A stretch of 64,000 nucleotides of DNA from Podospora pseudocomata (lineage: Eukaryota; Ascomycota; Sordariomycetes; Sordariales; Podosporaceae): positions 1,983,106 to 2,047,105 of the forward strand of contig NW_026946365.1 in assembly GCF_035222375.1 (NCBI RefSeq), given 5' to 3'. Below are positions 1 to 9,417 of the stretch, one piece after another. How positions within the stretch are numbered: the stretch's first letter is position 1; every line of letters begins with the position of its first letter. The notes below the pieces were generated by a model. That model was given only the letters and a program-made list of their open reading frames with translations. It ran no database searches and was not told the origin of the DNA. A program made the translations under genes and the position numbers.

Positions 1-2096
1 ACCCTATATGCTGACTCTATATCGATAACATTATTGCAAATAAAAAGCTTATCATATCCAGATGCGACACAATTCCGACAATTAGTTGGGTCTCAATCAA
101 GTCAAAAACGTCATGATAAGACAATCAGCGGTGCTTGGCAATCAACAACATTTCCTAGCATGGACAAACCCAATAGTGCAGGCCAATCACCAGTTTCAAA
201 CACGAAAACGAGGCCCCCAGCCGTCAAACTGCCCGAAGAGCCTAATATGAGCGATAGGTCAACCCGCTCTTTGATTGTCACAACAGAAGCTTCTCACAGT
301 CTTGATTCTCTCGAGGACGTTGCCAGCCTAGCTCTGGCACAAAAGGCGACAGTCAGCCAACCTACAGGCTCGGTGAATAGAACAAGGATAATCACTGCAT
401 TACAGTCGCACAAAGAAGCCATCAATCTGTCCACAATGACTTCTTTTCCTACGGATGTCAGGACTTTGGCCGCGATAGCCATCCCTACTTCCGTCACAGA
501 CCTACATTCTTCGCCATCGACAAGTCATAACCCAACAAAAACGGTCAGTTCGGTGATAGGCGGAGCACAAATACCGCCTCTTTTTCACCCTGTTTCATTG
601 GGAGACTATTTCCTAGCTGCATACGTGCCTGTAATCATCACGTTGCCCTTGGCAGCTTTGGCACAAATATTGAGCATGGAGGTCAAAGCACTTGCTCCCT
701 TCCACGCACTCAGTAGACCGATGGGGGCGGCAGCTACAGACTCCCTGTGCCTCCCCACAGGTGGCTTTCCGGGGATCTATAAAAGCATTTGCCTTTGCTT
801 CCGGCGTCAAGGTCGACAGCCCTTATTATTTCTGGTCGATCTGCTTGTCTGGACCACGGCCATCATTGCCTCGCTCTCTAGCGAGGCCTTCGGCATCAAG
901 CTCCATGGCAAATGCAAACACGACGATTTCAGAGGATGCTACATGGGAATTGCAGTATTCAGCACTCAAAGCCGAATCATTCAGAGTCTACTGGGCTTCG
1001 CCTTGTGTCTTATTCTGCTTATTATGTATCGGCTCCGAAACTGGCAAACCGGCATTGATGTGCCGCATGGTCGAAGTGTCGCAGCCATATCTATGCTTGT
1101 TACTGAACCACGCACACGCAGAGTCTTGCAGCACCTCAGGCCCGGTTCCCACACCGGGAGACTCAGTAACAAGGACATGGCACGCCAGCTTGAAGGGTAC
1201 ATCTTTAAATTAGCACCCATCTCATCACACCTGACTGGTTACAAGCAGCTTGTTTCGTCAAGGCCTACACAAGCATTACGCAAACCCAAACCACAAAAGA
1301 CACCAACCACACGCCGCTCCAGAATCACGGAATTCGTTGACCACCTTCCACAAGGCTTTCTCCTTCAATTTCTCGTCATCCTTGGTACACTCAGCTTCAT
1401 AATTCTGATAATATGCTATGAAACAATTACGGGAGCCGACTCTCCGTTTGAGCACTTCATGAACTCTCAGGGCTTCGGTGTGAAGCTCCTTTTTGCAGGA
1501 CTGGGTGTAGTGATATCTCTCTTTTGGGATGATTATTTCGCGCGTGAGTTGTCTCTGACATTTCTAACCCAGCAGTTGAACCCAAGCTAACCCGTCATCC
1601 CGACAAACAAGAGGTTGCACTCAAAGAGCCAGACCGCCAATTTAACCGCTGGCCGCGCCCTGCCAAAGCCTCTTCCGTTTTCCTAGTCTCCCCACCGACC
1701 ACTGCCTTTGCCGCCCTGACTCCTGCTACCCTTCACAGACGCCAGTTCTTTCTCATGTGGGTTGCCTTTGTCACCGTTATGTCAAAGATCACGCCATTGT
1801 CGCTATCCAACATCCCATTCAGCCCCTGGCTCACCTGGGAGACACATCGTGTCTGTACTTGGACCGCGGTTGGGATCTTGACAACAATGATCCTCACATT
1901 GGGGTACGGTCTTATATTTGTCAAGTACTCCCGATGGCCGTCGCATCCAGGAAGACTCGGTGGCATCATCTACTACCTGTTGACAATGCCGTCTAACAGC
2001 AACGGAAGAACACCGATTTTGCGGTTTCTTGATGATGGAATGGCACCAGGAAACCATGTGGAGGATATTGAACTTGGAAATATCCAACGTCGTTGA
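1..2096 (+). CDS. DUF3433-type multi-pass membrane protein (5' end not resolved)
   Basis: Function unknown. The arrangement resembles ascomycete DUF3433 proteins: a long Ser/Thr-rich N-terminus, then paired hydrophobic blocks. The first block begins near YFLAAYVPVIITLPLAALAQ and is followed by EVKALAPFHALSRP, the kind of 'lePfhqLS' signature seen in that family. The frame is open from base 1, so the gene may start outside the window; the first in-frame ATG is at 160. The frame stops at 1590, but a very short intron (GTGAGT at 1544; AG at 1572 or 1575, so 29 or 32 nt) joins it in frame to a second exon. That exon carries two more membrane segments and ends at 2096. Family call is from memory, moderate confidence. 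It converges on the neighbouring monooxygenase with 56 bp between stop codons. Confidence 0.6.
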
Positions 2097-2152
2097 AGCT
2101 ACAAGCTACCTATACTGTATCCTAGAAACAATCCAACTCATCATGATGGACA

Positions 2153-4220
2153 TTACCTAGACTTCCTCGGAGTAACATCAACTCCCACTAAATCACCAGC
2201 CCTATACTCTTCAAGAACCTTCATAAAGGACAAGATGCCCTCCGACCAAATACCCATCCTAGCACTCTTCATCATCTCGGCAGGATCCTGATTTGGCTTG
2301 TTGAACTCGCCCTCCGAAGTGGTATAACCTGGCGTGCACACGCTAAGTGCAGCAAGATTGGCAGCTCGCTTGACGGCTTCCATCGCCCAGCCCTCTTCAG
2401 CCTCTACTGTCGGGTCAATCACGGCGAGCCCCCCGACCTTTTCCTCGGCCTTCTTGATGAAGTGAGTTATGTGTTCAGCCGCAATATCCAACGTCTCAGT
2501 GTTGTTAGGAGACTGCCCAAACTGAGCAGTCGGCCCAAAGAAAAGGTTAGGAAACCCGCGGCTGATAACACCATGGAGAGTCGAAGCTCCCTGAGCATCC
2601 CACTTGTCGTCGAACGACTTTCCACCACGACCAAAAACATTGATTCCCGTCCGTTTCGCAGGGTTGAGACCACCATACGCAGGAGATCGATACCCAGTGC
2701 TGAGAACGAGGATGTCGAGCGGATACTCCTTGCCTTGCACGACCAGCCCTGTGCTAGTAGCAGAGTCGATACCCTTTCCGTCTGTGTCAACCAAGTGAAC
2801 GTGAGGGAGGTTGAATGCCTGCAGGTACTCATCACTGAAAGTTGGACGCTTGCACCAAACAGGGTACCAAGGCTTGAGCGCCTTTGCTGTCTCCGGGTCC
2901 TTGACGATCTCATCAATGCGAGCACGAGCCTTTTCAGCACGTGGCAGGTCCAACATCAAGAGGCCCCCAACATGCTCGCCAATCTTCTCTGGAGTAGGCT
3001 CGATGATCCCAAAGTTGGGAGAGCCAATGATAGCACAATAAGCAGGCGCCTCGGTCCATCCACAGCCCACCATGTTGACTTGCTCCGGGGGTGCGCAGTT
3101 GTTAAGGTAAGTGACCCAGTTATAGCGGCGCTCGCGTTGCCATCCTTTTTTGTTGGCGATCTTTGTTTTCCTTTATAACTGTTAGCCCGAGTTCGAAGTC
3201 TCCCCCAACAAGATCAAAGAGCTGTACTTACCATTCCTCAAGATCCGTTTCCTTCTGGCCACGCCAACTCACCGACGAAGGCGTCCGCTGGAAAACATAC
3301 ACCTCCTTCGCAAACTTTGCCAGCTTCGGCACAACCTGAATAGCCGTCGCACCAGTCCCGATAATCCCCACCCTTTTCCCTTCCAAGCCGGTCAAATTCT
3401 GGTCCTCCTGCGAGCCACCCGTAGTCCCATAATCCCAGCGAGATGTATGGAACATCGACCCCCCAAGGTTCTCCAGTCCCGGTACCTTGGGAACATGAGG
3501 AATCGTCAAAACACCCGACAAAACAAAGAAATAATTCGCCTGGATATTCAGCTTCCTTTCTCCCTCCTCTGGCCCCCTGCTTTCCGTCACAGCCACATTC
3601 CACACCTCCCCCTCATCACTCCACCTGCAATCCGTCACCTCCGACCTGAAAAGCGCCTTGTCATGGAGATCCCACTTTGTGGCAATCCTCTCAGCATGCT
3701 CACGCAGCTCAAGTCCCGTAGCGTATTTTTGCTTAGGAACATACCCCGTCTCTTCCAACAGCGGCATGTAGATATAACTCTCCACATCACAGTGCAGACC
3801 AGGATAGCGGTTCCAATACCAAGTACCACCATATCCACCACCAGCCTCAATGATACGGAGGTCATCAGGACCGTTGACGAGACCAGCTTCGATAAGCTTG
3901 ACAGCGGCGATGAGACCGCCGTAGCCGCCTCCCAGGATGACGAATTTGTACCTCCCGCCATCCTTGACAGCGGGGGTTTTGGCGTTGAGAGCTGCGTGGT
4001 CGACCCAGGGATCTTTGCCTAGGGAATGGATGCGGGCGTCCTTGGCGTCCTGGAGGTCGACGTACTGGGCGAGGCCGTCTGAGCGGAAGCGTTTGGAGGC
4101 TTCTTCAGTGTATTTTTGCTGGATGCTGGCGAACTTGGCTTGCATGGCTGCCATGCCGGGGGGGGCTCCGTCGGAGCCATTGGTGCTGTCAGCACTGGGG
4201 AGGACCTCTGAGGTCGTCAT
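2153..4220 (-). CDS. Flavin-dependent Baeyer-Villiger monooxygenase, 668 aa
   Basis: Expected to insert oxygen next to a ketone using FAD and NADPH, giving an ester or lactone. Exon 1 is 4220-3232 and exon 2 is 3170-2153. The 61-nt intron (GTAAGT..GGCTAACAG..AAAG) joins LEEW to KTKIANKKGWQRERR in frame. The FAD Rossmann motif GGGYGG lies at residues 97-102 and the NADPH Rossmann motif IIGTGATA near 287-293. The family fingerprint FxGxxxHxxxW(P/D) appears at 252-263 as LGGSMFHTSRWD, with Leu replacing the usual Phe. An N-terminal extension of about 90 residues precedes the FAD motif, and total length fits the longer fungal BVMOs. The coding sequence is intact. The substrate cannot be read from sequence. 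It is divergent from the cyclase gene at 5399. Confidence 0.88.
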
Positions 4221-4386
4221 GGTGTGAGGTTTGAAGAGTTATCTTTTGTCAACCAGGACTGAAGATACAGATAACGGAAACCAAAGAGAGAGGAACGGAT
4301 GGCTTACGGGTTCCAAAACAGGACGTCGTGCAAAACTTTTACTTATGTGTCTCCCCCTGGGAAGCCCTGGGTGCGAGTACGAGCAG

Positions 4387-4394
4387 TTTATATA
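4387..4394 (-). promoter_or_regulatory. TATA-like box for the BVMO gene
   Basis: TATATAAA on the minus strand lies about 165 bp upstream of the BVMO ATG. It is a sequence match only; no start site was mapped. Confidence 0.3.
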
Positions 4395-5281
4395 CCAGAA
4401 CGAGTACGATCGCGAGAATGGTAGGAAGGGATCGGGTTGCCTGGTGGTGTGTCTCGCGATGCTCACAGTGTGTGGAGTGTGTGTGTTCTGGGCTCCAGGA
4501 TCTACCGGCTGCAGGGGCGTTACTGATCCCATATTGAAGGCCTCGGCAGGATTGCGAACCAGGAAAAGACAGGTCGGCCATGTCGCATTGCATACTGTAC
4601 ATTCCTCCTGTTGTTGCAATGCACATCGCCAACGCCCTGAGTCTCGGGGTTTAGCAGCTGTCCGATCCCAAGATTAACCGCGCTCTCCCAGGCAGGATGA
4701 AACACAACCTGCCATCTTCTTCGGCGTCCGGCATCAATCCGAAGCAATCATCTGCTGGGGGTCCAAGACAACTCACCGCTCATGGACTTGTCAAGCCGTT
4801 CCTTCACATTCTTCAGTTGCCCTCCATAGATCGCCATCCCGCTCCGTGCAAGCGCCGATCATTGGCCCTTTGGGATATAGGATTACAGACAAGGTTCTTA
4901 CGCGAGCCCATGTGGATAAACGCACAAGTCACAGTGCGGGGTGGATGGGCCGTGTACATACTCCATCATTATTTGTGTACTCCGTAGGTAGTTTGATGAC
5001 TCTTGTCCAATCGTCAGACACCAAGAGGAGAGTGAGGGGTCAAAAATGCAGATATCGACAGTCTCAGCCATCGCATCCCCCGAAGGCACACAGGAGCTGA
5101 TAAGGTCAAACTCCCAACAAGAGTTTCTACAAGTTGCGTAATGCATCATGCTAAACTCTTGGTGCCCACGGAAGTTAACAAATCACCAACAGCTCAGCAG
5201 GGAACCAAAGTCCCCAAGGTGCCAACCGCATCAAGCGTTGGAACTGGACTCATGTGGAGCAATGCCAACATGAGACACACA

Positions 5282-5310
5282 TATAACTTGCTCAACCTCC
5301 CCCCCTTCGC
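5282..5310 (+). promoter_or_regulatory. TATA-like element and pyrimidine tract upstream of the cyclase gene
   Basis: TATAACTT followed by a C-rich pyrimidine run (CCTCCCCCCCTTCGCC) about 90-115 bp before the ATG at 5399. This is a common layout of filamentous ascomycete promoters; inference only. Confidence 0.3.
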
Positions 5311-5398
5311 CATCATGACCCCTCTTGTCTTGTTATCGAACAGGTCGACCTGCATAAACAATACACCAATAAGAACCAACAACTAAAAAGCCACCAAC

Positions 5399-6530
5399 AT
5401 GCCTACCGGCCCAAGCTCCGTCCCAAACTTTGACGACCTTCCCGCAGTCGATGGACACCCTCAGGGCTGCGCCTGGGGAGTCTTCGACAAGGACGGAAAG
5501 AAAGACCACTACGGTACACTGAACTTTGTCACTCCTGAAATCGTAGCTGCTGCTGCCAAAGAAGTCACAGATGGCATTTCCATCTCTCTCAAGTATGTGT
5601 GCGGATTCCCCACGCAAAATAGGCCCTAACAACCCCAAAGCTGGCCCCTAAACGGCATCAAGTTCCCCTTGCCCGGCCGCAAAGCCCCCGTCCACAAACC
5701 CGTTTCCCTCCGCGAGGCAGGGATGGAAATCGATGGCTTTGACGACGAGCTCGAAATCAACACCCAATTCTCCTCCCAATGGGACTCCCTCTGCCACTGT
5801 GTCCTCCCCTCGGGCGAGACCTACAACGGGTTCAAGCCCTCTATTGAGCTCCTTCAAACAACCACCACTGAGGGCAACGAAATGCCCACTATTGATCACT
5901 GGCACTCGCCCGCCAAGGGCTGCCTCGTTGCCCGTGGCGTCTTGATTGACTTTAAGCGCTATATTGATGAGATCACTGACAAGACGTATGACCCCCTCGA
6001 TGGTCATAGGATCACCGTTGAGGAGATCGAAGCGGTGGCGAAGCATCAAGGGGTGGAGATCAAGCCAGGGGATGTCCTAATTGTTCGGACGGGGTATACA
6101 GAGTTTTTGGAGAATCCAACTCCGGAAGGGTTTGCCAAGATGGCTACAATGTCGCTTTCTGGCGTGCATGGCACGACTGAGACGGCGAAGTGGTTCTGGA
6201 ATAAGAGGATTGCGGCTGTTGCTTCGGATGCGCATGCTTTTGAGGCGCTGCCGCCGTTGAAGGAGAATGGGGAGGTTGGTGCTGTGTCGGATTTGGGTGA
6301 GTTCTTTGCCAGCTTTTTGAATACAAAACGAATGGGTTTGCTGACAGAAAACAGTGCTGCACAAGTGGTTTTTGAACTACTTTGGAACACCCATTGGTGA
6401 GCTTTGGGATTTGAAGGCGCTGGGAGAGTATGCCAAGAAGAAGGGCAAGTACAGCTTTTTGCTGACAAGCGCACCGCTGAATCATCCTGGACTGGTGGCT
6501 TCACCACCCAACGCCATTGCCTTGTTCTGA
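5399..6530 (+). CDS. Cyclase-family (kynurenine formamidase-like, PF04199 type) protein, 341 aa
   Basis: Member of the fungal branch of the putative cyclase/metal-dependent hydrolase family, which includes bacterial KynB; the substrate is unknown. Three exons, 5399-5592, 5641-6296 and 6355-6530, splice in frame to 341 residues. Joins read ISLNWPLNGI and SDLGVLHKWF. Recognisable pieces are the QWDSLCHC segment where the KynB-type metal motif lies, HWHSPAKGCLVARGVLIDF, GDVLIVRTGY, VASDAHAFEALPP and the C-terminal LNHPGLVASPPNA. The classic HxGTHxDxxxH motif is not present in that form, as in other fungal members. Intact frame. Its position next to a BVMO and a thioesterase suggests a role in ring-opening or hydrolysis steps, which is inference. 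Confidence 0.82.
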
Positions 6531-6585
6531 GCTGCTTCCAAATTTGTCAGGCAATTGATGACTTGTGTGGGAGCACAGAATTCAA

Positions 6586-6598
6586 AATAAAGAATAAA
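6586..6598 (+). terminator. Polyadenylation-signal-like AATAAA pair
   Basis: Two AATAAA hexamers lie 55-70 bp after the cyclase stop codon, in an A-rich stretch. Plausible 3' end signal for that gene. Confidence 0.4.
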
Positions 6599-7087
6599 AA
6601 GGAAAAACCAAACCAAAGGCTGGCTCACACTGTCAGGTTAGGGACAAATAAAATAGACCGAAATGTGATGAAAAAGGGTTAAACCGCCTTCGATTACCCA
6701 TATTGCCTAACTATCTCTGTTCACCTTGCGATATGCGAATAGTACGATAAGGTCGTCATAGTGGGGCTGCCTGTTAATTCCTGGGATTGAGTGTCGACAT
6801 TTAAAACTACGATGATAGAATTCAAATAATAGGTAATCGACAGGGAAGTTCGTTAGATGGAATTCAGACTTTGAACACTGTGAGTTTCAACTTTGAACGC
6901 CGCTTCCTACTAGTTTGAATCCTCGAACCGATTTTCAACGTGTCCGAAGCCGCAATTCCCGGAGCCACAACTCCACCCGCCGCCTCGGCGCTCCGGCTCC
7001 CTCCTCAACCTCACCGCCGGTACCACCGTCTCTCACAAATTCACCACTTAACCACCCCAAACCTTACAAACACCACCACCCCTCAAA
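6599..7087. other. Intergenic, cyclase to thioesterase
   Basis: No gene seen. The last 120 bp before 7088 are rich in CACC and CTC tracts, typical of a fungal 5' leader. Confidence 0.45.
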
Positions 7088-7624
7088 ATGTCGACCTACA
7101 CCCACCCCTCCGACCCCTCCACCCTCTCCCACGTCCAATCAACCTGGGACTTTATCCGCCCCAACTCGTCCATCTACAACCACCTCCTCTCCGACATCCG
7201 CCTCGTCGCCGCCACAAAGGGGCGCATCATCGCCCACCTAGACGTCACACCCATCCACACCAACTCCAAAAACATCCTCCACGGGGCAGTAAGCGGGACG
7301 CTGTGTGACTGGGCCGGGGGTATGGCGATTGCTGCCGAGACGGGGCTGCAAAAGACGGGCGTGAGCACGGATATGCATGTTAGTTATTGCTCGACGGCCA
7401 AGGTGGGAGATACGTTGGAGATTGAGGCTTGGGTGGGCAGGGCGGGGAAGAACTTGGGGTTTACAGGGTTTGAGATTAGGAGGGGGGTGACAAATGGAGA
7501 GGGGAAGAAGGGGGTTGTGGTGGCTATGGGGAGTCATACCAAGTTTCTATTGTTTGGGCAGGGGAAGAGTGAGATAAAAGAGGAAAAGAGGGAGGGGACG
7601 GTTGAAGGGAATGGGTCCGAGTAG
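7088..7624 (+). CDS. Hot-dog fold thioesterase (PaaI/ACOT13-like), 178 aa
   Basis: Likely an acyl-CoA thioesterase. The single-exon frame has the PaaI-type catalytic region NILHGAVSGTLCDWAGGMAI (about residues 61-80), where the HG-based motif and nearby Asp match the family, followed by STDMHVSYCSTAKVGD and a beta-rich end (EIEAWVGRAGKNLGFTGFEI). The last 25 residues are charged and low-complexity. Length is slightly above the usual 140-160 aa because of this tail. The frame is intact, with ATG right after a CACC-rich leader. It is in the same orientation as the cyclase. Acyl specificity is not readable. Confidence 0.82.
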   Translation: MSTYTHPSDPSTLSHVQSTWDFIRPNSSIYNHLLSDIRLVAATKGRIIAHLDVTPIHTNSKNILHGAVSGTLCDWAGGMAIAAETGLQKTGVSTDMHVSYCSTAKVGDTLEIEAWVGRAGKNLGFTGFEIRRGVTNGEGKKGVVVAMGSHTKFLLFGQGKSEIKEEKREGTVEGNGSE

Positions 7625-8314
7625 GGGATTGGGGCGAGGGCAACCCTGAAAACATAGACTTATAGACAGTTACATGGCTGACAAAATAATAGAGGCAGCC
7701 GCTGGGGATGAACATGCAAGCCAGCATGACTCTAAGAATAGTTTATAGATGTTGAATGTATACTTGTGGCACTTAAAGATAAGGTAGGCAATAGACCTTT
7801 AAAGATGGTTCATATGCCTTTCAAGATAAGGTCATTTATGTGTTTGAAATAGTTGAACAGTCTTCAAAATATAGTCGAAGGCGTTTCTTTTATCTTTCAA
7901 GACCTTGAATCTACGTTACAGAGAAGATAAACCCCGCCTAAAGTTTAACAACATTGCTGGTGGTGGTTCCCAATCAGTGTCCCTAAAGGCAAACCCACGC
8001 TCATGCCTGCCATCATGGAAGTGCTGGTACGGTGCCTTCTCAAAATATGGCGGGGTTGATGCCAAACGGATGAAGCAGAAACCATCGCAAATCATCAGAA
8101 GAGGCCCGTGAAAGAGCTCGAGGTGGGTTGTAAGGGTCACTTACCAAACTTGAAAATTTAGTCCCACTCCTTATCTACCTACCTAGCTTCTTTCCGCCAT
8201 TCTTCTTTTGCTCTCCGCAACCGCACCCACTCCCTACATATAATATCCACATTCAATTCTCTACATCCTTCGAACCACGCACAAGAGCCACCTAACATCC
8301 TAAGAAGCGCACTC
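7625..8314. other. Intergenic, AT-richer
   Basis: No gene recognised. CT-rich stretches and a CATATAAT-like element near 8237 precede the next coding stretch and may be its promoter, or may hold its missing first exon. Confidence 0.4.
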
Positions 8315-9057
8315 CCGCCTAGGACATGGCGAGGGCATCGACCAGAACACCATCTGCAACTGGTTCCCCGACCTCAATGTACGCAAACGTTTCTGCCAGT
8401 TCGTCATCGACCAAGACGACGCTGCTCGGCTAGCAGAACCGAGAACAACCCGCGAGGAACTTGTTACGGTAACAGATTCCGCCAATCTATTGACCTGGTC
8501 CTGTCTTTACATTATTCTACCAGCTTTAAACAGGGAGATCCGCCCGTGGGTACCTGCTAGCCGTTGCGCCCGTGGTTTCCTTTACTGACTGAATCCCACT
8601 AGCTGGGGCCTGGGTACCGAGGAGGTATGGGATAGGGCGTTGCATATTGAGGAGCATATTCTCGCTGTCAAGAACTGAGGAGAAGGAAGAGCTTGCTTTC
8701 TCCAGTTGGGGAGACTTGAGTGGACCAAGGATGGTCAGGGCAATTGGTATGTACCACACCCTCCTCACTAAAAGTTGTTAGAGTTTTGATAAGAACTCTG
8801 TTACTAGGCCGGTGACTGAAGATGGTGTTGAAGATAATGCTGCCGCTGTAAGATTCCACTGGCGGGAAACAGGTTTTTGCCTCGTTACTCGGATTGGTCA
8901 ACAAGGATACATCGATGGCGTTTATGCCATTTATGATATGGATTGGGATGGTCCTTTCACCGGAGAGGATGGGAGGTATTCTTTTGATGATAGCAATTGG
9001 GGTATACCGCCTGGTTTTGAGCACGATAATGAAGATATGGACGAGGTACGAAGATGA
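8315..9057 (+). CDS. Orphan coding region with probable introns, function unknown
   Basis: Not recognised. A frame beginning near GHGEGIDQNTICNWFPDLNV reads on through RKRFCQFVIDQDDAARL. It can be spliced by GTGGGT..ACTAG (about 8543-8601) to PWGLGTEE, then GTATGG..TCTCCAG (about 8622-8703) to LGRLEWTKDGQGNW. A third intron, GTATGT..TTACTAG (about 8748-8808), leads to PVTEDGVEDNAAAVRFHW, and the frame ends at 9057 with an acidic tail. The joins keep frame and the composition looks protein-like, but the first donor is weak and no ATG lies in frame. Alternatively an ATG at 8325 opens a short Ser/Thr-rich frame. The model is uncertain. Confidence 0.4.
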
Positions 9058-9417
9058 GATCGAGGGTGGGGACGAGGCCAAGGAAGAGAAAAGCAGATCT
9101 TTTGCGCCCGGCTTGCAGAAAGAATGGGGAATTTTGGTGGTAGCTACCATGTTTGGTCGGACGAGGTTACATTCTCCCAGTCCAATTCGGCCAGTCTCGT
9201 ATTTGTGTCGAAAGACATATTGGTCTGTGATGTTGAAGAATGACGGGTGGTCCGGCGATGCAAAGAGCTGCAAATCGTCGTAGAAAACAAAGCCTCGATA
9301 TTTTATGTCACCACTGACTCTTTCATTCATGTGAAAAAGAAAATTCACTCTCATCAGAATCGGCTACATATGTCCCATCAAAATCCCCTCCCTAGTTCCC
9401 CTCGCCGTCATAACATC
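9058..9417. other. Intergenic between convergent 3' ends
   Basis: No gene seen between the orphan gene and the P-type ATPase stop at 9418. The long minus-strand frame across 8668-9354 looks like a shadow. Confidence 0.4.

Larger units (their letters stand above)
4221..5398. other. Intergenic region between divergent BVMO and cyclase genes
   Basis: No convincing gene. Overlapping short ORFs on both strands have no recognisable domain. It holds the presumed promoters of both flanking enzymes and could allow joint regulation. Confidence 0.5.

Noticed and set aside
8668-9354. 228-codon minus-strand frame
   Set aside because: Opposite to a spliceable plus-strand coding region; its residues look like an antisense reading and match no family.
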